From positions 1-43,528 of the forward strand of contig JAQFWX010000200.1 in assembly GCA_027605045.1 (NCBI GenBank): a DNA stretch of 43,528 nucleotides, written 5' to 3'. The position numbers and the translations under genes are program-made. Source of the DNA: Phallus indusiatus. Its lineage: Eukaryota > Basidiomycota > Agaricomycetes > Phallales > Phallaceae. How positions within the stretch are numbered: the first letter of the stretch is position 1; each line of letters starts with the position of its first letter. The notes below the pieces were generated by a model, which had not been told where the DNA came from, did not search any database, and was given only the letters and a program-made list of their open reading frames with translations. This document shows positions 1 through 10,846 of the stretch, piece after piece.

Positions 1-740
1 CATTTATAAGAGGTATCGCATGGAAGATTGATGATCGATACGTTACCAACACCGGCGAGACCCAGAGCGACAGCCCTTCTTCGAATGAAGTATTTGAAAC
101 ATACGGATAGTGATGGCAAATAAAGCAACCCCATACTTATGCCAACACCGACACCCTGTGAGAGGAAGACCTGATAGTAATGTTGAGGTTTGGCTAAAGA
201 AAGCATAAAATATCTATCGCATGTTCATGAGGTAACCACAAAGAAATTGACATGAGCGCGTACGAAAAGATGTAAATGATCGATCCACTAAGGAACATGT
301 GCTTAAAGTATCCTTTATCAAATAGTCTACCAGCGGGAAGACCCAGAAAGAAGATACAGAACAGTTGGACACTGCCGATCCAGGATATTTGAGAAGGAGT
401 GAATTCGTTGAGGTATACTCTCTGCAAGTTGACTTGAGATTTTGCTTCGTCTGTTCTCTGTTTCAAAAGTTACGCACTGTATAATAATCCTGGTAGACGC
501 CAAATGCTTGAACAGAACCCATCGTGGTGAATGTAGAGATCGCGCTGATAAAAGTGTCATTGACAAGGTAATGGAGCTGTGGAGAAAAATGTATTACCAT
601 CCTAAGATCGTCAACCAGCCCTTTGGACTTCCTTCTAGACCCGAAAAACTTGAGACATCAGCTTCGATAGTTTTTTCGCTAACGGACTCGAACGTTATGT
701 CTGTTGAGTTGGATTGTTCAGCGCAAATTGTACTAGACAT
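1..740 (-). CDS. MFS transporter, monocarboxylate-transporter (MCT/MCH) type, N-terminal half; runs off the left edge
   Basis: Probable plasma-membrane major facilitator of the fungal MCT/Mch family; substrate cannot be told. The start at 740 opens a short hydrophilic cytosolic N-terminus (MSSTICAEQ...). Exon 1 ends at 598, intron 545-597 (GTAATA..CAG), exon 2 (544-478) reads ...TFTTMGSVQAFGVYQDYYT, intron 422-477, then RVYLNEFTPSQISWIGS and a segment with GLPAGRLFDKGYFKHMF, the loop typical of this family. After another intron the frame resumes near 180 with YYQVFLSQGVGVGISMG and FKYFIRRRAVALGLAGVGNV, again typical of MCH-like proteins. The third intron's exact ends near 190-240 are unresolved. 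The C-terminal half lies outside the window. Confidence 0.85.
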
Positions 741-864
741 TTCAAGGAGTGTGAGAGTGGTCGATAAGTAAAGAAAAGTTAAGAAAACTGTTCCTACGAT
801 AATGATTTATAGGTGCCAGATATGTAGGGATACCGTTGCTCGCCGGAAACGAAGAAGCTTCGAC

Positions 865-1194
865 TCAAATTGTTTCTGTGGCCCAAAGTCCGGAGTTGTT
901 CAGCCGACAGTGTGGATCAGATTGAAGCACAACAAGTTGAATATTAACTGTTAAAAAGCCGATTTTCAACATTTTCGTAGTTTCATCTTCAAATAGTGGT
1001 CGAGAGAGTTTGAACAAGTAAAATAAGTCACTTTTTCCGACAGTCATATTCTGATAGCAATCTAGATGGTATAATTCAGGGATGGCAGGGGTGGTGGGTA
1101 CACAGCAAGGCGTACTCTTACCTGTTGAGCCAGAATTCAAAGTCAAACCGGAAAGAAACAGCACCGAATAAAGAAGCGATGCGAACAGTGACAT
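865..1194 (-). CDS. doubtful small ORF with a secretion-signal-like N-terminus
   Basis: A 109-codon open frame whose first about 20 residues (MSLFASLLYSVLFLSGLTLN) look like a signal peptide. A good donor (CAG|GTAAGAG) follows at about codon 24, so the true product may be spliced and shorter; one in-frame acceptor (TTTTTAACAG) would leave about 50 residues. No family is recognised and no neighbour suggests a job. It could equally be a chance ORF in the spacer between the MFS gene and the MYND gene. Confidence 0.2.
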   Translation of the reverse strand: MSLFASLLYSVLFLSGLTLNSGSTGKSTPCCVPTTPAIPELYHLDCYQNMTVGKSDLFYLFKLSRPLFEDETTKMLKIGFLTVNIQLVVLQSDPHCRLNNSGLWATETI

Positions 1195-1993
1195 GTCGCA
1201 AAAATCGAAAGTGCCCTAATATGGGCATATCAGCCTGTAACAGACTGGCTCCCTGACGCAGTCAATTCTATTCTTTCATCAAAAGAGTGTACTATTTAGA
1301 AAAGAACGAAAACACCAATCGCGCTTAGTAGACGAACGCTGATGAAGACTGGTGTGCCAAAAGGATTCATGACAGTTGTAACTCCGCCGCTTTTCGCCGC
1401 GCTGCCAGTTGACCTTTGCTTGCTACAGTAACAAACCTTTTTCGTATTCAAGCAATATCTACACCCAAGATCCTATGCTGAGTTTATCTTCTCCTTTCGT
1501 TTATTTCGGACAAAGGCCTCAATACAAAAGGCAACGCAACGCCAGTATTATGTGTATGCACACGCATGTTTACCTGTCATCCCGCCGAATAAGCAAGGAC
1601 AAACGTGCAAAATTTATTCGACTTTGTCTCAATCACGATCGCTCGAAAATCTTTTCTCGTAAATATATATAAATGAAGCACAGATTTCGCGTCGGGACGA
1701 CGGTCAACATTTCTTTCGCTCTGTAAGTAGCTGATCATAGATGGCTGACTACTAAGGGTTGCATCCCTTGAGTAATACTACAAATCTATTCATATGAGAG
1801 CAATGCAAATTGATAACAAACAGATAAAAGAAAGGTACGGTGCTATAGTAAAATTAAAAATCATGCAAACCAAAACAGTGACCAAGCGAAAGTATTCCTG
1901 AGCTAAGTGACCAAATGCCGCATGCGCCAGCTAGAAATCGAGGTATTGTGAGACCGACAGTTATCTAAACCATGCATGAATGGAACACCCACA
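1195..1993. other. intergenic spacer
   Basis: About 800 bp between the upstream side of the doubtful small ORF (start 1194) and the 3' end of the MYND gene (stop 1994), both on the minus strand. Only a chance plus-strand ORF (1409-1672) is open; it has no recognisable domain. I see no tRNA, repeat or structured element. Confidence 0.5.
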
Positions 1994-3675
1994 TCATTCT
2001 ATCACGTCATCCAGTAGTTCAGTGACCGTCCTACCACCAGACTCTGAAACAGCAAATCCTCGCATGACGCTAGGTAAATCTGTGGTGGAAAGCGAGCGAC
2101 CAACGATCTCCGTTATCGAGGTGTCGTCACCAGTTAAAGCACTGAAAGCACCAGTTTGAGCACGCAGATTTAAGTACGGCGCATGAAATACCGACATCGT
2201 ATCGATTGCCTCGGTTGTAGCATTCCCAGCTTGTGCACTTGTCGCCGTCGCATCAGAATGATGTAGTTGCAGAGAAGTGTTATCCGACCATCTGTTAGTC
2301 TGAGAAGACGTAGAAGCTTCTGATTGAGAGGATACTCGACCGCTAGTGGATGGCGGCGACGTCGACGGGGGTGGGTACGCTCTTTCTGATTGCATTACTA
2401 CATCGGCTCCATCGGGTCGGTTTTGAGTGGGTGTATTGAAGACTTCACTTGCAGTGGCGGCAGCACCTAACTCTCCGGTATGGGATGGTAATATGTCCAA
2501 TACTGGACCCCCTAGGCCGCTGCGCCGCATTTGACCGAGAAGGGTGAGATTGGCAGTTGCAGTGGGATCAAGGACGTTTCGTGTCTCATCTCGTTCTCGC
2601 TCTCTTTCTCGTTCTCGTTGACCTGTGCCGACGGACAGAACAGGTATACCAATAACTGAAGTATTGATTCCATCCGGCTCCTCTTCCTTGACACAGCACC
2701 AAAACCTATGACCTTCACTCCATGCTCGACTTTGACATTCTTTTCCACAATATTTTGCCTTCCTACATCGTCGACATTTTGCAAATTCACGCGGAAACTT
2801 CTCCCATTTGCCGCATTGAACATTGGCACACTGCCGGATACCGCCCCGAGAATCGTCTTTCCGACATGCATTTCGCATGACAACGCCAGCCCAATATTGA
2901 ATTTCGTCAGGAAGTACGGGTGGAGGATTGGGTAGATGTGACTCAGAGGCGGACGGTCGAAAGGTGAAACGCTCAACTAGCGAGAAAATGTTGGTTGACT
3001 GTAAAAGAGACGGGGTAGATCTTGAAGGGGGATGAAATAGCTGAGGAGCATTCGGATCGTCTGTAGAGAGCGAATCCAATTGTCCTGTCGGGATATTCGC
3101 ACTAGCAGGCCTTTTGTCTTTTCTCCCAGTGAAGGTTCTGAAGAAGCTCGAATTAGGCAGAGACGCTAACGACTCGGATCCTTTAGAATGTGGCGGAGCG
3201 GCACTGGCATTGGGTTGCATTGTCTGATCAAACAGTTAAAAGTAAAATCTAAGCAAAATAACAAACACACACTTTTAGAACAGGGTTGAAGACCTCTCGT
3301 GGTTTATAGAACGCCTGCCTAACATGAGGGTATTTGCTTAAATAGGCCAATAGCTGCAATGATAGTAAGACGTCTTCTTCTTTATAAGGCCCTGCGTCAT
3401 GTCGGGCCATAGATGATGACGTATGGGATGTGGGAATGCCTGGAATCATGTTCATGTGTGTTCGTGGGTGCGGCGGAGGGATAAACGGTCTCTGGGTAGG
3501 ATTGATGTGGGTACGCTGATGAAGGTTAGCGATGGTAGGTTGTCTCGGGGGTATGAGGTGAGGACCGGCATCCGGCAAAGCAGTTAATGGTGCTCGCGGT
3601 GTAAGATCTTCGGATCGTTCTAACGGTCGTTCTTGTTCACGATCGCGTTCCCGGCCTTGCGGTTGTTCCAACTGT

Positions 3676-3708
<33 letters not shown>

Positions 3709-4938
3709 AGTACCAATTCCCTAGCGCCAATCCCCAACTCTCTACCATTGATGTCCACGGCAATTCCTTCAGGATCGACATTTACACCGACCCCGACCCC
3801 AACCCCAACTCCGACACCCATCAGGAGGTCCATATTCAGACCAAGACCAGGTTCTAGAATAGTCATACCGACATCCACCTGCGGGGAGGCTGTATGATAG
3901 AAGCAGACTGAGAAGCGTCATTACGGTCAGCATCTTCCATTTCAACATCGGCGTCACTTTCTGCTTCAGTATCTGTGCGGCCATTCGAGGTAGATCGTCC
4001 AGCACGGGTTTGTTCATCGGCAGAAGAGGTGGCGTTGTCGTTAGCCACGGATGAGGGTCTGCTATTGCGGAGAGGACTTGAATCATTGCTACGAGAGCGC
4101 GAGTTCCCTGCTGAGTTCGGTTCATTAGGTACTCTGGTATCAGGAGGTCTGGCTGAAATCGTTCGTTGCGGAAAAATGGGAAGGGGGCGAGCAGTGTTCG
4201 GAACTTCATCATCCAACCAGGTGCTCCCACGGGGTAACGGCGGTAATGACAGGGAGATAGGCATTACATGTCTGGCTTCTTCCTGCGCTACTAGAGCCAT
4301 CCGCCTGGCATGCCTAACTTCCCGACTCTCCCTCGGAAGACCACTTGCACTTGAGCTGGGAAGGATCGCGAACCCACGACTAGTTAACCAAGCTTCAAGG
4401 ATGCAACCAATGACATCTAAAGCGCCAGCTTGGACGACTCGGGCTCGAATAGGCTCTGAACCCCTAACACCGATATTGACAATACATTGTAAAGCAAGAC
4501 TGAACCTATACGCCGCAGCGCGGTCAAACGGTCGTCGAGGATCATGAATGGGAGGCCCTATGGGCGTATTCGAGTTGGAATGCAAGGCATTGGATGAAGA
4601 GGGGGTGAGGAGTCCGTAAAACTGGGTCGGTGGTTCGGGAAGGGGTGGATTAGAACAGAAATCCCGTAGGATACGTATAAGACGTTCTAGACCACCATCC
4701 ATGACTAAAATTTCCCTGATGCGAGGCGAAGTAGAGCTTAGAGTCGTAAGATGGCTTAAAGAGTTGAAGAGTGGCAGAGGCGACGAGGTATCCAATGCTG
4801 TGAATTGACTGCTCAGAAAAAAAGACAACTGATGAATAGGTAAGTGGAAAGATAAATACCTCGTCTGTCATATAATTGAGATGAGATACAAACACATGCT
4901 CTGTTTTGCGCAGGAAATGCAAAATTTGACTCTCTCAT
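1994..4938 (-). CDS. mub1: MYND zinc-finger protein Mub1/SamB homologue
   Basis: Homologue of yeast Mub1 and Aspergillus SamB. In yeast, Mub1 works with the ubiquitin ligase Ubr2 to turn over Rpn4; SamB acts in hyphal morphogenesis. Start 4938 gives MRESNFAFPAQNRACVCISS; intron 4798-4859 (GTATTT..CAG); then LFNSLSHLTTLSSTSPRIRE, the conserved armadillo-like start, and a low-complexity middle. Next come KEEDVLLSLQLLAYLSKYPH and the last exon from 3224 (intron GTGTGT..GATCAG) with LPDEIQYWAGVVMRNACRKD followed by the MYND finger (CANVQCGKW, CRRCRKAKYCGKECQ, HRFWC). The C-terminal tail is Ser/Thr-rich. Polyglutamine and Gly-Val runs occur at about 3670-3820. The frame changes at a run of four G at 3893-3896; one added base would join PPPQVDVGM smoothly, so I read it as a base-call gap rather than an intron. 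Confidence 0.93.
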
Positions 4939-5569
4939 CGTTCGCTGTAGGTTTGGTGATCGTGTGGCTTCCTGTCGGAGTTTGAAAATGTTTGATAGTG
5001 ATTAGCAAACAAAACAAAATTTTCCCAATGGACGTCGTATGTGGTTCTGCCACTTGTCCACTTGTCCTGCACCAATTTGAAACTCGATCTCGGGGCAAAA
5101 AATAAATTTGTGTTTGGCTCAAATGCATGTTTCACAGTGCGTGGCGTCAGTACTGCCAATTGTACAACATGTAATTATACTGGGTCCAGCGTCTGGCTAA
5201 TGGAGGCATTCACTAATCTGCACGTGTAAGTTCCAGATCACGAAGCAGGATGAGAGATATTGCTTGGGGACAACTGCATTGTCCAAGACATACTTATAAT
5301 AGTCTTACCGGAAGTGCTCCCGAAACTTTGATCTGTAAGTTCAATGAACAAACGATATCACAACCCTGACATTCTAAAAGGCGAGGTATCACTCGGAAAA
5401 TAGCATGCGGCGGACCTCCACCGGCTTACATTGTATACGTGTATATATAATACACTCTATAACAATGGTCTTTATTCTTCGAATACGTCGTACAACCTTC
5501 TCGAGCTTACTCAATTACTTGCAATACAACCATAGCAACAACGCGGCCGAAATCTGATTTAACCTGTCC
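4939..5569. promoter_or_regulatory. divergent promoter between mub1 (-) and an orphan gene (+)
   Basis: About 630 bp separating two outward-facing starts. A TATA-like stretch (GTATATATAATACAC, about 5441-5456) lies about 115 bp before the plus-strand ATG at 5570, followed by a pyrimidine-rich stretch. I see no further gene here; the short open frames have no coding character. Confidence 0.4.
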
Positions 5570-6949
5570 ATGGACTCCAGACCCTATGAGGACGCATGGA
5601 CATGGTTATTCCAATCAAAGACCCAGTACTCAAACTTATGGACAGTCGGGGAAGTATTTAAAAGAAGAACCAAATTTAAACTTCTTTCTGCAAAAATGTC
5701 GAATATATTCTCTTCCAAACCTCACAAACGCGTTGAGGAATCACTTCCACCACTTTCCACTACTATCCAGCACCTTCGAGATGAAATACCTTCTTGGGAC
5801 GCGATCAAAACTTTTTTCGCAGAGCGATCTCTCTCAAAGAACGCGAATGTGAACGCGAAAAAGTTCAAACCTCGATCACGCTCCCACCAACGAAGCCACG
5901 GTGGCAAAAGATCGTCAAAGTTTCGAGATTCCGGCCATCCAGAGTACCCTGTGCAGATTTATGGGACTCTACCTCCAGATGGCATACCTAGACCTCCATC
6001 GTTCATTCATGACAATCCCGCGAACCCCTCACACCTACCACAACCAGATGATTTTTTCTACGACCCCGACCCCTTCGCTGCAACACCTATGTCGATTTCT
6101 TTTGATAAATCCTGCCAGACCCCTCTCCCCCCCTTTCACCATGACATTTTGGGGCCAACGTCTTTGAGAAAGCATTCCACAGCTTTCCCGATTCCCCCTC
6201 CACTGCCCGACCCTCATTCACCAAATTGTCTCACTCAAGATTCATGTTCTTGTGAAGATTCCCGTTCAACAACTCACTTGACCGTTTTCTCCGACATCAC
6301 TGGCTCCCAATTGAATACCGCAACCGACGACCACGTTTTGAAACATTCTCACAACCTGCATGACAGCGGCGTCTACCTTTTGGAGGCTTACACTCCTTCA
6401 GGTCCTCATTCACCAAAGCATCGCTTGACCCCTCTTGACGTCTCACAAACCACCCCTTGCTCCTCACAGCCAATTGCCCATCATTCCATAGATGAAGAGA
6501 CTAAACCTCGTTCTTCGCAAGCTCAACCTCACGCCGCCCTCAATAAAGAGCCAAGGAAACCCATTTTACCCAGCTCCAACCGAAGCAATAATCCGATTCA
6601 TGCTGAAATCCACCAACTTGAGACGAGTACGTTTCCAACTATTTCTCTGTTTGATGATCTTCATAACGTCCTTAGCTTCTTTAGAACTCGAAATGGACAC
6701 CGTACAGACAGCTCCCCTGATATACTCGATTTCGGAACCCGAACGGCGTATACACCTATCAACACACGCCGTCCTCTCAAATCTTCTGGATCATCGCCTC
6801 ATTTGATGTTCTACAGTCATCCTACTCGTTCTAGTCAAGTTGTTAAACCTTCTTTAAATTATTCGGACACCGTTGTTTATTTCCGTTCTCGCGATCCCCG
6901 GTGTTACTCTGAACCAATTTACAACTCTTCCTCATCTCACGAGTCCTAA
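5570..6949 (+). CDS. orphan disordered Ser/Pro/His-rich protein
   Basis: A single uninterrupted frame of 459 codons. The protein is rich in Ser, Pro, His and Thr, has a short basic patch (KKFKPRSRSHQRSHGGKRSS, about residues 97-116) and no predicted membrane segment or enzyme motif that I can see. Ser-Pro sites (SPKH, SPHL, SPDI) suggest a regulated, phosphorylated, largely unstructured protein. An internal Met (MSNIFSSKP, codon 43, at 5696) is a possible alternative start. The length of the open frame without stops and the TATA-like box upstream argue that it is real. Function unknown. Confidence 0.65.
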   Translation: MDSRPYEDAWTWLFQSKTQYSNLWTVGEVFKRRTKFKLLSAKMSNIFSSKPHKRVEESLPPLSTTIQHLRDEIPSWDAIKTFFAERSLSKNANVNAKKFKPRSRSHQRSHGGKRSSKFRDSGHPEYPVQIYGTLPPDGIPRPPSFIHDNPANPSHLPQPDDFFYDPDPFAATPMSISFDKSCQTPLPPFHHDILGPTSLRKHSTAFPIPPPLPDPHSPNCLTQDSCSCEDSRSTTHLTVFSDITGSQLNTATDDHVLKHSHNLHDSGVYLLEAYTPSGPHSPKHRLTPLDVSQTTPCSSQPIAHHSIDEETKPRSSQAQPHAALNKEPRKPILPSSNRSNNPIHAEIHQLETSTFPTISLFDDLHNVLSFFRTRNGHRTDSSPDILDFGTRTAYTPINTRRPLKSSGSSPHLMFYSHPTRSSQVVKPSLNYSDTVVYFRSRDPRCYSEPIYNSSSSHES

Positions 6950-7378
6950 CTTCAAGTTCACGTGAATTTATTTTTTCTACATATTTCATAACCGTTTTCC
7001 ATGAATTGTAACACCGTCACCTCCTCTCCTTCATACTAGTTTGTATTCTTACGTTCCTTAATTATCTCAAATCTCTCAGTGTCATTCTTTCGATTTACTT
7101 CATCTTTCGGTTTGTAGCTCAGCCTGAATGTACTCTCATTTTATCTTCAATTATTTTCTCTAGGCTTATTGCTGACCTTTGTAACACCCTCCTTTGTATT
7201 CTTTTTCATGAAACTTCTGCCGCGAATATAATATAAAATCTACAGTGATTTAAGGTATACTGTACAATAATAAACGTGTCTGGTTATCAATTCGAAATAG
7301 CATAAAAAAGGAGCGATAAGCGTTTAAAGCAGTCACTTAACGGAACGACTACATTGCATATGTATAACAGGTAATCAA
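6950..7378. other. convergent 3' intergenic region
   Basis: About 430 bp of AT-rich sequence between the stop of the plus-strand orphan and the stop of the minus-strand RING gene. It should hold both 3' UTRs. Polyadenylation-like AATAAA is not clear; no structured terminator is expected in a fungus and none is seen. Confidence 0.4.
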
Positions 7379-8852
7379 TCAATCGAGTTCGTCCCAACTT
7401 CCTGGAATATGGGGATTATGGGTGATTTCTTCATGCGACTCATCCGAACCATCATTGTCCGAATTTGCCTGGGATTCATCGTCATGATCTTGTTCATGAT
7501 TCTCCGGTAAAACAGATGTTCTGAAAACCCAAAAATGCAGGATTGCCTCTTTAACAAGAGCGCGAGTTTCCGAGGGTTTCAAATACTCACCGACAAACAG
7601 GGCAAGAACTTTTAAGCTTAAGCCAGGGAACTATGCAATTCTCATGGAAAGTATGTTTGCACGGAAGTGTCACACCAACAAGGTTTGCCGGCGAGTCGTC
7701 GGTTGCGTCTTCTTTCGACGGTGTACTTGTGGTAGCACTAGATGTAGGGAGATTTTCGGCGCCGGCATCTAAAGAAGCCGCCAAAGTCGGATTGAACGGT
7801 TCATGGCAAATAGAACACGACTCGTCAAACAGAGGATCTACATCAGACCGGTTTGTTGGAGCAGTCCAAGTGGTGATTCAAAGCAATGGCTTACTCCCAG
7901 TTTCAAAAACAACTCTAGGTAACTCATCGATGACTTCTTCAGATGCTGGTGGGTCCGTCGGAGCGTGACCGCCAGCGGCCATTAATTCATTAAGAATGGC
8001 TTGAAGTGCTGTACAGAATTCATAATTCAACGGCATAGCAAGCTTTGTAAAATGACAAACCTTCCTCGTTCATCGCGTAATCTCCAAACCTCCCGAATTC
8101 CCGTAGGCCAGGAGTGTTTGCACCCAAAAGACCCGACAAAAGGTAGGTCGCTAGCATTGGAACGGGTACTCGTCCTCCTGTTTGACCACCTTCACCCGAT
8201 TGATTGGATGCAGCCATGAATCTAATATTGAAAGTCAATCCGAAAAGCAGGTTTTTAAAGCATGGACGCAACATACTCAGATAGCCGAGGTAGACCAGTT
8301 CGATGCGGCTCTTCGATATCACCTGAAAGGGTATTTGATCCACCAAATCGTAATGTCCTTGATCCACCAGGGCCATTAAGTGTAACGCTGTAAGTTCGAA
8401 AAGTACCATCGTCCTCAACGTTCGTGTTGTTGTTGTCAGATGGACGTCGAAGGACGGAATTTAAAAGGTCAATTAATGATGGTGCACCTCCCGCTCTTGG
8501 GCCATCACCATCGTCTTCAGCTTGGGGTCGGAAGGCAAAGGGTATGGCATTTCGACGGGGATCATCTGCTTCGTTGTCGACCTATCTAGTGTGTCAATTA
8601 CGTTATTCGTGATGGGAGTTAATAATCAATTCAGGTACCATCTCGACAAATGTGCCGTGACATGAAGCACAATGAGGATCGGGTGTCTGAAAGACGAATA
8701 AACATGTGGAAGATCGAATGTGATGAATAAGACTCGCCATCAGGGGCCTCATCTCTGCATGACACTGAATGTTTTAATAAGTAAATCAAACAGACGGGAA
8801 GATACGAAATATTTACTTCATGACAATACCACATTGGTTCTCTTGATGACAT
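7379..8852 (-). CDS. RING-H2 E3 ubiquitin ligase, RNF126/RNF115-like
   Basis: Six or more exons. The start at 8852 gives [12 protein letters not shown], then CHAEMRPLM and [17 protein letters not shown]: the split N-terminal zinc ribbon (two Cys pairs) of the RNF126/115 family, which binds ubiquitin or clients. A middle segment contains [13 protein letters not shown] and FGDYAMNEE, then [11 protein letters not shown] and [18 protein letters not shown], the conserved stretch before the RING. The RING exon (7837-7591) reads CSIC ... [20 protein letters not shown], then CPVCR, with all eight ligands. The spacer between the second and third ligand is 48 residues, unusually long. The acidic C-tail ends in PGSWDELD. 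One intron (8687-8737) has a GC donor. The promoter is shared with the Scn1-like gene. Confidence 0.9.
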
Positions 8853-9198
8853 GTTCAGGTATTTAACAAAAAAAAAAGAGTCGTTTAGAAAGTGAACGCC
8901 ACGGGTAGATGAAGGAAGGGCAAGACCAAAATTAATAATCAGGGAAAAGCGAAGATGTTACGTCACAGGCTGAGAAAGGTCACGTGACAATCCAATGAAC
9001 TCGCCACGTATGTACCAACCCAATACCAGCCCAATACCAACTTCATTAATTCATAAACCAGATATGAGCGGTCTAGTATAATTTGTGTCTTCCTAAAATT
9101 CTTGAGCATCAATCCACTGAATCCGCGGGCTTTCAACTCAACCTCCTGAACGACTGTGATAATCATTATTAATTAAATTGTGACCATTCGGTCACTAT
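8853..9198. promoter_or_regulatory. bidirectional promoter with CRE, E-box and CCAAT sites
   Basis: Sequence between two divergent starts (8852 and 9199). It carries TTACGTCA (8958-8965, ATF/CREB-type site), the perfect palindrome GTCACGTGAC (8979-8988, a bHLH E-box) and CCAAT (8992-8996) within 40 bp. Known consensus matches only; use is inferred from the clustering and position. Confidence 0.45.
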
Positions 9199-10552
9199 AT
9201 GTCCACCAAGCTTCTGCGACAAGTAAGCCAATTCCACAGACGGATCCACTCTATCAATCGTGCAAGAATGCCAAAACGAAAACAGCAGATTATCGTTGAT
9301 GAAATACGCATTCCGGTTACATACGATCGCTCTTGTGATCTGTCAACTTCAATTGTCGATACCCACACGCATCTCCTATCTACGTTTGAAAAGTTCCAGA
9401 AATCTTATCCCCAGTCTACGATAGACAATATCTTTTCTTTTGTGAAATGGGTTTACGACCCTTCAATTTCAAATCCCCAAGTTGAAGCTATAATTGACGT
9501 ATGGTGTGATGCGCCTGTCATCCCGCTTTGGAAAGAGCTTGCTGACTCTGCGGTGGATATCAACGATAGAAAAGAGAAGTGGAGTGGTATTGAGTACTGG
9601 TTTGTTATGGGTGAGTTTCTACATAGTTAACACGGAGTGGAACGATTAATAAACCCTAACTAAGGAGTGCACCCGTAAGAGAGACATCATATCTTTGAAA
9701 AGGAAAAACGTCCCATTGATACGTTTGATAGGCATAATGCTAAAGACTACAACGACGAAGTTGAAAATGAGATGTACGAATCGCATTTCTTTTAATTCTC
9801 ATGATCATTCAATTTTCAGTTTACGTGCCATGGGACATCCTCGCTGCGTAGGATGGGGCGAGATGGGTCTTGACTATCACTATGATAACAGCCCTCGTGA
9901 AGTTCAAAGACAAGTTTTTACTCGGCAGCTCCGTCATGCTGTTAGATTAAGAAAGCCCCTTACCATTCATACCCGCGAGGCTGAAGCCGATACAGAAGCC
10001 ATCCTAAAAGCCGAGGTTCCGCCAGATTATCCTGTAAGTCGGCCTCGCCACCATTTCCACGAATGACACATGAATATTTTTTACATCAAGATACATATTC
10101 ACTGCTTCACTGATAGTCCAGAGTTTGCTCGTAGGTTATTAGATTATTTCCCGCGTTTATACATCGGTATTACCGGTACGAAGAAATTCAAAAAGTTGCT
10201 GAGCTTATGCCTAAAATAGCGTCTTTTAATTCTAGGTGTTATTACATATGCGACTAACCCGAATACAACGAACGTAGTTCGTGAACTCGTCGCTTCTTCA
10301 AAGCCGTTGCGTATACTACTAGAAACGGACGCACCTTTTATGATTCCGTCGAATATATATCGTGACATACCTAAATCGACAGCAGGTGCCTCCGCCAAGC
10401 TGCCGCTGTCTCACACAGCTATGATACCTTGGACAGCAGAGTGGGTCGCTAAAGTTGCTCAAGAAGCAAGCGAGAGTACCTCCGAATTATGGAACGTGGA
10501 AAAAATCATGGATGTGGGAAAACAAAATGCTAAAATAGTTTACAATATTTGA
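9199..10552 (+). CDS. scn1: TatD-family metal-dependent hydrolase, Scn1-like (Cut9-interacting protein)
   Basis: A TIM-barrel metallo-hydrolase related to TatD nucleases and fission-yeast Scn1. All expected metal ligands are visible: HxH in SIVDTHTHLLSTF, Glu in GWGEMGLDYHYD, His in TIHTREAEADTE, His in HIHCFTDSPEFARR and Asp in LLETDAPFMIP. Five introns: after ...YWFVMG (9610), after GVHP (family motif; resumes HNAKDYNDEVEN), a short one before LRAMGHPRCVG with donor GTACGA, after PPDYP, and after YIGIT. The first ATG adds a basic, amphipathic N-terminus (MSTKLLRQVSQFHRRI) ahead of a second Met at 9268; this could be a mitochondrial presequence, so two protein forms are possible. The stop is TGA at 10550-10552. 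Confidence 0.9.
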
Positions 10553-10846
10553 CAAACCATGATATATATCCATTCCCAAAAAAGAGGGTGCCAAAAGTGC
10601 ACTCCTCAGACACATTAAGCTTTGGACTTAAGGAAAATGCCTGAACTCTCTTGGACAAACAACATGTGTGACATCGGCTTTCGCATAGCCGAGTCGGACT
10701 CGAAGCGAAACTAAAACTTTTTGGGCGTCTTTCTTGTCCTTCCCAGTCCACACAAACACACCACCTTACCTGCCCTTCTGGATTAAAAAGAACAAGAATG
10801 CAGTCCGTTTCATCTCTATAACAATTCGCGACCAGCGACTACAGCG
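10553..10846. promoter_or_regulatory. intergenic spacer, presumed promoter of the RS-repeat gene
   Basis: About 290 bp between the Scn1-like stop and the next plus-strand start. The last 60 bp are pyrimidine/CA-rich, as is common just upstream of basidiomycete starts. No specific site identified. Confidence 0.3.

Noticed and set aside
1409..1672. Plus-strand ORF of 87 codons
   Set aside because: No coding character, no recognisable motif, and it lies in a spacer between minus-strand features.
3863..4230. An intron inside mub1 between the armadillo part and the polyglutamine part
   Set aside because: Possible donor/acceptor pairs exist (GTGGAT to GGTAG) but a single missing base at 3893-3896 explains the frame change with a smooth protein join and matches errors elsewhere.
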